Positions 1 through 6,337 of a stretch of 8,352 bases of DNA are shown here, piece by piece. Both the position numbers and the translations under genes were made by a program. This stretch comes from Draconibacterium sp. (GTDB lineage Bacteria > Bacteroidota > Bacteroidia > Bacteroidales > Prolixibacteraceae), in assembly GCA_030595485.1 (NCBI GenBank), contig JAUVDE010000131.1, positions 1-8,352 of the forward strand. Direction: 5' to 3'. The stretch's first letter is position 1, and every line of letters begins with the position of its first letter. Under the pieces are notes generated by a model, which saw nothing but the letters and a program-made list of their open reading frames with translations, did not search any database and had not been told where the DNA came from.

Positions 1-76
1 AACCCATGCGTTTTGAATAAAGAAACATCGGAAATTGGATGTTCAAATTCATTAACAGTTATCTGCTTGGTAACTT

Positions 77-1765
77 CTAAAACTGAAAATAAATAAAAGC
101 CTGCATTTCGGAAGAAATGGACTGGTAAACGATTACAACAACAACCGTTGCGATTACTGCTTTTAGCCAAAGCGGAGAGGCAATAAACCAATTCTTAATT
201 TTATCCTTCCAACTCCCACTTAGCCAATGAATAAAAAAGCCAAAGCCCATTACCATAAAAACCCATTTGTAGGCCAGCAATACTTCTGGCACCATCGAAA
301 GCTTTAAATCGGTAGTTATTTGATGAAGCATACCCTTTACCACTTCCATTGATTCGGAACGGAAAAACACACGCGTAAAAGTTATAAAAGTAAAGGTTAT
401 GGCTATTTTCCAAATATGAGCTGTCCAATGGCTTAATTTTTCCCAAGGGCTAATTTTTCGCCAGAATTTGTACACTACTAAACCAATGCCGTTTAATCCT
501 CCCCAAATAATAAATTGCCACGATGCTCCGTGCCACAAACCACCCAATAGCATGGTTAGCATAAGGTTAATGTTGGTGTCAATACTTCGTTTTATTTTAG
601 GTGAAATACGTACAAGAACAGCAAAAGCCACTACCACTCCAGTAAAAATTGGTACTAAGATGAGTTTGCCTGACAACAATACAATTATGGATAGAATTAC
701 TCCTAAACTAATGTAACTAAATACCGAGCCCTCGCGGTTTCCTCCAATGGGTATGTATAAATAATCTTTTAACCACGATGACAAAGACATGTGCCAACGT
801 TTCCAGAAATCACCAACACTAGTAGCTTTATACGGTGCATTAAAGTTTTGGGGCAAGCGAAAACCCATTAATAATGCCACTCCAATTGCAATATCGGTGT
901 AACCCGAAAAATCGACATAAACCTGTAGCGAATAGCCAAACAGTGCCATTAAATTTTCAAAACCCGAGAAAGTAATTGGCTCGGCAAAAACACGGTCGAC
1001 AAAATTTACCGCAATGTAATCACCAATAAATATCTTTTTAATTAGACCTTTTAGAATCATAAAAATAGCCCAACCAAACTCGACTTTCGAAACCTGATAA
1101 TCGTCGTAAATTTGTTTTACAAAACCCGATGCCCGAACAATTGGCCCTGCCACTAGCTGAGGAAAAAATGATACATAAAAACCAAAATCGATAAGATTAT
1201 TTACAGGCTTGGTTTCGCCACGGTATACATCAACCGAATAACTTATGGTTTGAAATGTAAAAAAAGAAATACCCACCGGAAGTAATATTTGGTTGACTTC
1301 AAAATGAGATCCTGTTGCTTCGTTTGCCCACAAAGCCAAATGATTGACAACACCTAAATCGGTTCCAAAAAGCAAATTAACACTATCAATAAAAAAATAG
1401 GAATATTTAAAATAGGCAAGCAATAGCAGGTTTACAACAACACTTAAGGCAACTAATATTTTACGTACAGTTTCGTTTTTTGAATTATAAATTCCTTTCC
1501 CGAGAAAAAAATCGGTAAGTGTACTAAACAATAGAATAAAAAAGAAAAAGCCACTTGATTTATAATAGAAAAACAAACTCGCTAAAAACAAATACCCGGC
1601 ACGAAGACTCCGGTTCTTATTATTGTATACCAGCGAAAAGCCAATTAACACCACCGCAAAAAAGCTCCAAAAGAAGAAGCGCGTGAAAATTAGTGGCGCT
1701 GTTTTATCATACAGAAAAATATTCCGTATAATCTCAGCAAAATCTATTTGTTGTAATAAGTCCAA
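77..1765 (-). CDS. MBOAT family membrane O-acyltransferase (AlgI-like)
   Basis: Predicted inner-membrane O-acyltransferase of 562 residues that would pass an acyl (typically acetyl) group across the membrane for modification of an extracytoplasmic glycan. The protein is mostly hydrophobic segments. Family landmarks are QLVAGPIVRA (about 203-212), the stretch DFWKRWHMSLSSWLKDYLYI (319-338) with His325, and LLGGLWHGASW (406-416) with His412, the histidine regarded as catalytic in MBOATs. Between GGNREG and the LWHGASW block lie about 60 residues with two extra hydrophobic segments, longer than in many AlgI proteins. The start is TTG: an in-frame TAA lies five codons upstream (1778-1780) and the first in-frame ATG is codon 236. 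It is the last gene of a leftward operon, 18 bp after a secreted SGNH gene. MBOAT-SGNH pairing is typical of AlgI/AlgJ, PatA/PatB and DltB/DltD systems. The family is clear; the acyl acceptor is unknown. Confidence 0.95.
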   Translation of the reverse strand: MDLLQQIDFAEIIRNIFLYDKTAPLIFTRFFFWSFFAVVLIGFSLVYNNKNRSLRAGYLFLASLFFYYKSSGFFFFILLFSTLTDFFLGKGIYNSKNETVRKILVALSVVVNLLLLAYFKYSYFFIDSVNLLFGTDLGVVNHLALWANEATGSHFEVNQILLPVGISFFTFQTISYSVDVYRGETKPVNNLIDFGFYVSFFPQLVAGPIVRASGFVKQIYDDYQVSKVEFGWAIFMILKGLIKKIFIGDYIAVNFVDRVFAEPITFSGFENLMALFGYSLQVYVDFSGYTDIAIGVALLMGFRLPQNFNAPYKATSVGDFWKRWHMSLSSWLKDYLYIPIGGNREGSVFSYISLGVILSIIVLLSGKLILVPIFTGVVVAFAVLVRISPKIKRSIDTNINLMLTMLLGGLWHGASWQFIIWGGLNGIGLVVYKFWRKISPWEKLSHWTAHIWKIAITFTFITFTRVFFRSESMEVVKGMLHQITTDLKLSMVPEVLLAYKWVFMVMGFGFFIHWLSGSWKDKIKNWFIASPLWLKAVIATVVVVIVYQSISSEMQAFIYFQF

Positions 1766-1768
1766 ATT

Positions 1769-1773
1769 CTCCT
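1769..1773 (-). promoter_or_regulatory. Shine-Dalgarno AGGAG before the TTG start of the MBOAT gene
   Basis: On the minus strand the sequence reads AAAAAAAGGAGAAT followed by TTG. The AGGAG ends only three bases before the start codon, which is closer than usual. It helps decide the start, because no ATG, GTG or other TTG start fits between the upstream in-frame stop and the first transmembrane segment. A Shine-Dalgarno motif is notable in a phylum that largely does without them, and here it may compensate for the weak TTG codon. Confidence 0.5.
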
Positions 1774-1781
1774 TTTTTTAA

Positions 1782-1864
1782 TGTCATTCCGAACCCGAGG
1801 AACGACGGTGAGGAATCTCATTCTTTGGAACAGATTTCTCAGTCATACTTCCTTCAAAATGACA
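1782..1864. repeat. Imperfect palindromic intergenic-type repeat overlapping the 3' end of an SGNH gene
   Basis: An 83 bp element with nested inverted repeats. The outer arms are TGTCATTCCGAA (1782-1793) and TTCAAAATGACA (1853-1864), which pair at 10 of 12 positions. The inner arms are GAGGAATCTC (1810-1819) and CAGATTTCTC (1831-1840), which pair at 8 of 10. TGTCATTCCGAA...GAGGAATCTC resembles a repeat I recall as scattered between genes in many Bacteroidota genomes; that is recollection, not a search. The element lies in the leftward operon and supplies the last 26 codons and the TGA of the upstream SGNH gene. It ends 16 bp before the MBOAT start codon, so a hairpin there could affect translation or mRNA stability. 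The minus strand has no U-run after the hairpin, so it does not look like a terminator. Confidence 0.75.
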
Positions 1865-3184
1865 GCTTGTTAGTTTATTATTCGTTTCCAAATATTTTTC
1901 AAAATCCTGCACCAAAGCCGTAAAAAACAAATCAGCTACCATTAAATAACCTTCACGAGTAAAATGAATGCGGTCACGCTGTGCCAAATTATTTTTCTGC
2001 CACAATACAATCGAATTTAAGCCCCCCATTACCGAATACATATCCCAAACGCCGGCATCGTATTTTTTCGCCATTTTAAACATACTGTTTTTTACCTTTT
2101 CGCCATTTTGGTTTACATAGCGACGGTATAAGTAGCTATCGTTATTTGTTGTAAAAACAATAGCTGTATTTGGCGAAGCTTTCCTTATTTTGGAAATCAG
2201 TTGCCCGTAATTATTTTCAAATTTACTTGTGGAAAAACGCCGACCATAGGCATCGTTAATACCAAGCCCCAGAATCACCAAATCAGGCTTTAATTCCGCC
2301 AATTGTTCTTCAAATAATTGACAACGTAAAAATGCCGGCACATGTGCACCATTTACACCAATGCTATGATACATTATACCATTTGGTGCAGTTTCCGTTG
2401 TTATTCCAAACAAAGTAAAACTACCTTTCGATTTGTATTTTTTCTCTACCGTAATTTTCAGGCTATCAACAAATTCATTTAATTCAAAATCGATATAATC
2501 TGCTGTTCTTGTTGCTTTTACCAACAACGATGAATCAACTGCAAGCGTATAATTATTTGCTTTATTCTGATAATAAACCCTAAACTTATTAAAACTGTAA
2601 TCCAGCTCATTTTCTTCTTCCAGCAAAATAGTTAATTCGGCTTTTGGCGAACTTGTACTTACCGACATTCCTCCAACTCCAAGCATGCCCGATTTCTTAC
2701 GCTCAACATTTCGAGTACTCGACCAACGCCCATTGTAACGGATATAATACCCAAAAGGTGAATTGGTTCGCGAAATTCGATAAGGAAACATATAACCCCA
2801 CCCGGCATTCATGTCACCGTCTAATTGCAGCAAACGGTTTCGCATTTGTCCACTAAACGAACCGGCTTGAACATGTGAACCTCCGATGTGCACCACATTG
2901 ATTCTCCCCTCTCCAGTAGTAACCAGTTTTTCCAGTTTCTTATTAAAAGTATCCGCATATTTCCGGCTTCCCGGATAGTGCATTTCATTTAAATCGTAAC
3001 GAATAAAATTGTATTGATTTACCTTATAGAAATATGGATTTACATCCTGCGCAAAAGAAAGCATTGAAAGAAACAGGAAGAACGCAAAGAATAATATGTG
3101 ATGACCAAGTTCCATTTGAGAGCAACACCTAACTGCTCTCTGAACTCTGAACTCTAAACTCCGCTCTCTAAACTCCGCTCTCAT
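1784..3184 (-). CDS. Secreted SGNH/GDSL hydrolase-like protein (putative glycan acetylesterase or acetyltransferase)
   Basis: SGNH-fold protein of 466 residues. Block I is HIGGSHVQAG with Ser103 as presumed nucleophile, in a GGS rather than GDS setting. Block II is around SIGVNGAH (274-281), block III is GLGIND (306-311, Asn310), and block V is DRIH (404-407), giving Asp404 and His407. About 170 residues, apparently beta-rich, separate blocks I and II, a layout resembling peptidoglycan O-acetylesterases of the Ape1 type (known family; similarity inferred). A hydrophobic signal segment (about 30-45) ends SFAQ, with cleavage likely near residue 46. The start is uncertain. ATG at 3184 overlaps the previous stop (ATGA) and has GGAGG seven bases upstream, but its first codons are repeat sequence. 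The internal ATG at 3113-3115 gives 443 residues starting right at the signal peptide. Residues 441-466 and the stop lie in the palindromic repeat. The motif WDMYxxMGGxNS is shared with the next SGNH gene, so the two are probably paralogues. Confidence 0.9.
   Translation of the reverse strand: MRAEFRERSLEFRVQRAVRCCSQMELGHHILFFAFFLFLSMLSFAQDVNPYFYKVNQYNFIRYDLNEMHYPGSRKYADTFNKKLEKLVTTGEGRINVVHIGGSHVQAGSFSGQMRNRLLQLDGDMNAGWGYMFPYRISRTNSPFGYYIRYNGRWSSTRNVERKKSGMLGVGGMSVSTSSPKAELTILLEEENELDYSFNKFRVYYQNKANNYTLAVDSSLLVKATRTADYIDFELNEFVDSLKITVEKKYKSKGSFTLFGITTETAPNGIMYHSIGVNGAHVPAFLRCQLFEEQLAELKPDLVILGLGINDAYGRRFSTSKFENNYGQLISKIRKASPNTAIVFTTNNDSYLYRRYVNQNGEKVKNSMFKMAKKYDAGVWDMYSVMGGLNSIVLWQKNNLAQRDRIHFTREGYLMVADLFFTALVQDFEKYLETNNKLTSCHFEGSMTEKSVPKNEIPHRRSSGSE
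3134..3182. repeat. Tract of seven 7-bp tandem repeats
   Basis: On the minus strand seven consecutive heptamers read GAGAGCG, GAGTTTA, GAGAGCG, GAGTTTA, GAGTTCA, GAGTTCA and GAGAGCA. All begin GAG and fall into two sub-types, GAGAGCR and GAGTTYA. The tract begins two bases inside the stop codon of the membrane-anchored SGNH gene and ends 18 bp before the internal ATG (3113-3115) of the next gene. Although 49 bp is not a multiple of three, the frame from the ATG at 3184 stays open through it and codes for an arginine- and glutamate-rich stretch. Heptameric tracts like this are, as I recall, spread between genes in some Bacteroidota. Unit number could vary by replication slippage. Confidence 0.85.
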
Positions 3185-4647
3185 CGTGTTTCCTCCAAAT
3201 ATTTATTGTACTCCAGAATTAAAGCATTGTAAAACATATTGGCAACTAAACGTGCTCCACGAGGCGAGAAATGCACATAATCGGGGCGTGCCAACTCGGG
3301 CTCGGCATTTACCCACGACGGCATACTATTGTAACCTCCCATGGCCTGGTACATATCCCAATAGCCACAACCATTCTCCAGCGAAACTGATTTTAATGCT
3401 TCAACAACCTTTGGTAAATGCTCATACGTTACAAATTTATCTTTCTCTTTTGTCGACATATCGCTTGGGCCAATTACCACAATTGCGGCGTCTGGACATA
3501 GCGTTTGAATACGTTTTATTTGACTGCCAAACCAACGACCGTAGCGTTCAATGGCCTTATCATTTTTAATATATGGAATTACATTTCCTCCAAATTGTAG
3601 AATAAATAGCGATGGCTGCAAATCCTTGTACATTTTAAAACTGTGCTGAAAATTCGCTTTGGTAAAAATTGTTCCTGAACTACCGCGTAGTGCAATATTG
3701 TCCATTATCACTCCTTTTCGCGAAGCCAATTCAATACCGTAAATATCAGGACTGTCGTAACCCGAGAATTTTAAAGAGACACTACTGGTTGAATCAGGCA
3801 AAGCACATTCCACTACGCCATAGTCAAGGTTTGGCAATAAAGTATCACTTAATACAGTATCGCCTCTGGCTAATACCTGCAGTTCAACCGGCCGTTTGGA
3901 ATGCCCGTAAAACAATCGCATATACTCATATTCTTTGGTACGTTTATACGAAATATTCGATTGCGACACATTCATTTCCGATTCATGCAAAACTGAATCG
4001 ACAAAAGGCAGTGTGTCGGAAATCAATGGTGCAAAACGTGAAAAAGCCCCCATTACACCATAGTTATTGTGTTCAACCATTGTGTCTACTCTTCCGTAAA
4101 TGGGATAGCGTTTCCAATTCTCGGAATTTACCTGAACCGCACTAAAAACATAATCGTAAGGTTGCAGTGCAGGTCGTAATCCTACTCCCGTTCCACCAAA
4201 TCGAATCTGCAGTTTATTGCGAACAAAAGACGTAATTCGGTCGCCTTCAATTTGGCTGTCACCATAATGCATTATTCGTGTTAACGAATCGTTTTTTAGA
4301 TGATGAAAAAAGCGTGCAAGGTTTTGTCTTCCTGTATCCAGTATTTCAATTTTAGGAATAGATTGCACCAAAGTATCGTAGCTGGCACGGTGGATTACTT
4401 CGATTACAGTATCTCCGGCAATGGTATCCACCTCAATTTCCACAAGAGAATCTATTTCAAATTGCTGACTAATTATTTCGGAAACATCGACATATTCCAC
4501 CACATCTTGATGCAGTATTTCACCAAAAGTAGGCATATGAAAAGTAAACGGTCCCAACTTTACACCATCCTTTGGAGTTAACAGCATGACCACTGCCAGC
4601 AACAAAAACACACCGACTACAAATAGTAATGTTTTTAGTGGTTTCAT
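3181..4647 (-). CDS. Membrane-anchored SGNH/GDSL-like protein, partner of the MBOAT
   Basis: SGNH-fold protein of 488 residues. It starts with a short basic segment (MKPLK) and one hydrophobic stretch (about 6-23) not followed by a convincing cleavage site, so it is probably anchored with its body in the periplasm. Family blocks are HYGDSQIEGD with Ser131, RGSSG (321-325), QFGGN (351-355, Asn355), and DYVH (456-459) with Asp456 and His459, so a full Ser-Asn-Asp-His set is present. Blocks I and II are about 190 residues apart, leaving room for an inserted beta-rich, perhaps glycan-binding, domain. The start chosen is the ATG forming ATGA with the LysM gene's stop. An in-frame ATG at 4713 would add 22 hydrophilic residues before the membrane segment and overlap the upstream gene by 70 bp, so it is unlikely. 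The single membrane anchor plus MBOAT context recalls AlgJ, PatB and DltD. Whether it transfers or removes acyl groups cannot be told from sequence. Confidence 0.9.
   Translation of the reverse strand: MKPLKTLLFVVGVFLLLAVVMLLTPKDGVKLGPFTFHMPTFGEILHQDVVEYVDVSEIISQQFEIDSLVEIEVDTIAGDTVIEVIHRASYDTLVQSIPKIEILDTGRQNLARFFHHLKNDSLTRIMHYGDSQIEGDRITSFVRNKLQIRFGGTGVGLRPALQPYDYVFSAVQVNSENWKRYPIYGRVDTMVEHNNYGVMGAFSRFAPLISDTLPFVDSVLHESEMNVSQSNISYKRTKEYEYMRLFYGHSKRPVELQVLARGDTVLSDTLLPNLDYGVVECALPDSTSSVSLKFSGYDSPDIYGIELASRKGVIMDNIALRGSSGTIFTKANFQHSFKMYKDLQPSLFILQFGGNVIPYIKNDKAIERYGRWFGSQIKRIQTLCPDAAIVVIGPSDMSTKEKDKFVTYEHLPKVVEALKSVSLENGCGYWDMYQAMGGYNSMPSWVNAEPELARPDYVHFSPRGARLVANMFYNALILEYNKYLEETR
3192..3196 (-). 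promoter_or_regulatory. Shine-Dalgarno GGAGG for the coupled start at 3184
   Basis: GGAGG lies inside the final codons (Leu-Glu-Glu) of the membrane-anchored SGNH gene, exactly seven bases before the ATG that overlaps that gene's TGA. This is near-ideal spacing and favours the 3184 start of the downstream SGNH gene over the internal ATG at 3115, which has no comparable site. The caution is that the Leu-Glu codons may exist for protein reasons: the paralogue also ends in KYLE. Confidence 0.5.
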
Positions 4648-6140
4648 TGCGCTAAATAAATTATTAGTTTCTGACCAATTTGAATCTTTCGGGCATCCCG
4701 AATTCCATTCCATTCTAAAATTGCCTCAGGACTTACACCATCGTATTTTTTTGCAATTACATATGGCGACTCACCACTTTTTACCGTATGTTCTACCCTG
4801 CGTGCATTTTCAGGAATAACAATAGAAACTGGTGCTGCAGCTTTTGTAGTTTGTACTTGAGTACCTTTTTGAAGGCTTATGTAATATTCCGCTTTGTCGT
4901 CATCCACAAAAATATCAAGCGTTTTACCTGCCTGGATTTTACGTTCGTTATGAATGTTATTCCAGTATTTTAAATCGGCCACGCGCACATCGTAATCCTC
5001 GGCAATAAATCCAAGCACATCGCCCGATTTCAGTTTGTATTTAATTTTTGTTTTTCCTTCAATTTCAAGGTCTTTTACCTTTTCACCAACATACTGTCGA
5101 TTTGGTGCCGGTGGGTATTCAATTTTGTGTTCTACTAACTGGAAAAAAGTTGAATCGTAAGCATGGTAAACCTCATTAACTTTTAAAATAAATTCATCGT
5201 ATTTCTCGATTGGGATAGCCAGCACAGTGCTGTTTTTATCTCCGGGAATTATGGAATGATAAAATTGAGGATTCAAAAACTGAAGTTCTTCAGGTGATAT
5301 TTTCAAAACCTTATGTATTTGCTGAAAATGAACCTGTTGATTTACACTTACAAAGCCTATCGGACTTCTTATCTCTTCAGATTTAAATGTATTGTTCTGA
5401 AGAAAAACAGCCATTGCTTGATAGGCTGCAATGGTTTCCTGAACATCAATCGGCAGTTGAATTAAAATTTCATTTAATCCTATCTTATTTCCACTTCGAG
5501 CAATCGTATTTTTAAGTTTGGTATTCCCCGAAAGATAGGCCAAAACCGCCAACTCTGTTGTTTCAAACAATAATGTATTCTTTTTAATCTGGCCTACAAA
5601 TGCCTCCGTTGATTTTTCCTCATTAAAGCGTTCATCTTGCAAACTGTTAATTTGCAAACCATTTAATACACCCTGAAAATGAGTAAGCTGCCATATACCC
5701 GCTCGTTTATTGGTCAAGGCTGTTGGATTCATTACCGATAGCGCCGGCGCAAAATATTTTAGTTCGGTTGGTAAACCTGCCTCCTCTAATTGTTCTTCAA
5801 AAAACGTTTTAGAATACGAAAAATATCGAATCAGGTTTTGTTTATCCCGAAGCGGAAGTTGGTTAAAAAACACATAATAGCTTTTAACATTATACTGAAG
5901 CTCTGAAAACAAGTTTAAATTCTCACACTCCTTTTCAAAATCGACATTATCACTTATTGAAAACTCTCCCCGGTAAAAGTCCTCTTCACTCCAGCAGTAC
6001 AAATTTTGAAGTTCACTTATGTTGTGCTGCAGTTTTACTTGAAACAGGCTATCCTGAGCCAAAACAGTGCACGACAATCCCAACAGAAATAGGAAGATTC
6101 CGAGAAATACAGATGGCTTATTTTGAAAAATTGTTTTCAA
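4644..6140 (-). CDS. Secreted LysM protein with a degenerate lytic-transglycosylase (MltD-like) domain
   Basis: First gene of the operon, 498 residues. Residues 1-29 are a signal peptide ending VLAQ. Residues about 95-217 align by eye with the MltD-type transglycosylase domain: GLPTEL (122-127), then NP (138-139), GIWQ (148-151), DER (169-171), EKST (175-178) and AYLSG (201-205). Where MltD has the catalytic Glu (VESAF), this protein has Leu134 (codon CTA, 5739-5741), and AYNxG has become AYLSG, so cleavage of glycan strands is unlikely. A weak LysM-like segment lies at about 262-311, followed by two clear LysM domains at about 367-411 and 450-496 (KLKSGD...IQAGKTL and TVKSGES...IQIGQKL). LysM domains bind GlcNAc-containing glycans such as peptidoglycan. 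The start is TTG, directly preceded by an in-frame TAG; the next in-frame ATG is codon 137. Role inferred: non-catalytic glycan-binding partner of the SGNH/MBOAT genes. Confidence 0.9.
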   Translation of the reverse strand: MKTIFQNKPSVFLGIFLFLLGLSCTVLAQDSLFQVKLQHNISELQNLYCWSEEDFYRGEFSISDNVDFEKECENLNLFSELQYNVKSYYVFFNQLPLRDKQNLIRYFSYSKTFFEEQLEEAGLPTELKYFAPALSVMNPTALTNKRAGIWQLTHFQGVLNGLQINSLQDERFNEEKSTEAFVGQIKKNTLLFETTELAVLAYLSGNTKLKNTIARSGNKIGLNEILIQLPIDVQETIAAYQAMAVFLQNNTFKSEEIRSPIGFVSVNQQVHFQQIHKVLKISPEELQFLNPQFYHSIIPGDKNSTVLAIPIEKYDEFILKVNEVYHAYDSTFFQLVEHKIEYPPAPNRQYVGEKVKDLEIEGKTKIKYKLKSGDVLGFIAEDYDVRVADLKYWNNIHNERKIQAGKTLDIFVDDDKAEYYISLQKGTQVQTTKAAAPVSIVIPENARRVEHTVKSGESPYVIAKKYDGVSPEAILEWNGIRDARKIQIGQKLIIYLAQ

Positions 6141-6168
6141 CTAAATACTGCTCATAAATTTGATAGCG

Positions 6169-6176
6169 CAAAAATA
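6169..6176 (-). promoter_or_regulatory. Candidate -7 box (TATTTTTG) for the leftward operon
   Basis: TATTTTTG matches the Bacteroidota primary sigma-factor -7 consensus TAnnTTTG exactly and ends 28 bases before the TTG start of the LysM gene, implying a short leader. I see no TTTG-like -33 box at the usual distance upstream, so this rests on one half of the promoter. It lies in the 197 bp divergent region (6141-6337), which holds no other structure I can support. Confidence 0.4.
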
Positions 6177-6309
6177 TCATTTCCAAAAGAAATGCGATTA
6201 CGGCAGCGTAATATTCTTTAAAATAAATTCCCTTCCTGAGTGAACCTGTCCACCAGTGAGGATTTAAGATGAGCTAAATAAGAGTTTTCAAACATAAATT
6301 TTTATTTAG

Positions 6310-6317
6310 TATATTGG
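6310..6317 (+). promoter_or_regulatory. Candidate -7 box (TATATTGG) for the rightward YbjT-like gene
   Basis: TATATTGG differs from TAnnTTTG at one position and ends 20 bases before the ATG at 6338. The surrounding DNA is very AT-rich, so a chance match is likely, and no clear -33 element is visible. The gene needs a promoter in this region, because its upstream neighbour is transcribed in the opposite direction. No Shine-Dalgarno precedes the ATG. Confidence 0.25.
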
Positions 6318-6337
6318 AATTTAAATAAATACACTCC

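Noticed and set aside
1..96. Several frames are open from the left edge: a rightward frame ending in TAA at 94-96, another ending at 18-20, and leftward frames including an ATG at 50-52.
   Set aside because: All are too short to judge, they conflict with each other, and the longest overlaps the MBOAT 3' end. No recognisable domain or ribosome binding site.
1782..1864. The palindrome read as a rho-independent terminator between the SGNH and MBOAT genes.
   Set aside because: The stem is AT-rich and interrupted, and the minus strand continues with an A-run rather than a U-run. It also lies inside coding sequence directly before another operon gene.
3186..4145. Long open frames on the plus strand opposite the SGNH genes (3186-3569 and 3669-4145).
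   Set aside because: They are antisense to well-supported genes, rich in His, Tyr, Gln and Cys as expected for shadow frames, and show no domain motifs.
4648..4713. Upstream in-frame ATG at 4713 for the membrane-anchored SGNH gene.
   Set aside because: It would add 22 hydrophilic residues in front of a good signal/anchor segment and overlap the LysM coding region by 70 bp. The ATGA start at 4647 fits better.
6066..6071. Cys24 in the LysM protein signal peptide (LGLSC) as a lipobox.
   Set aside because: Position -3 is Gly rather than Leu/Val/Ile, and the following VLAQ gives an ordinary signal peptidase I site, so a lipoprotein is less likely.
6190..6222. Short rightward ORF ATG CGA TTA ... 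TAA in the divergent intergenic region.
   Set aside because: Nine codons, no ribosome binding site, expected by chance.
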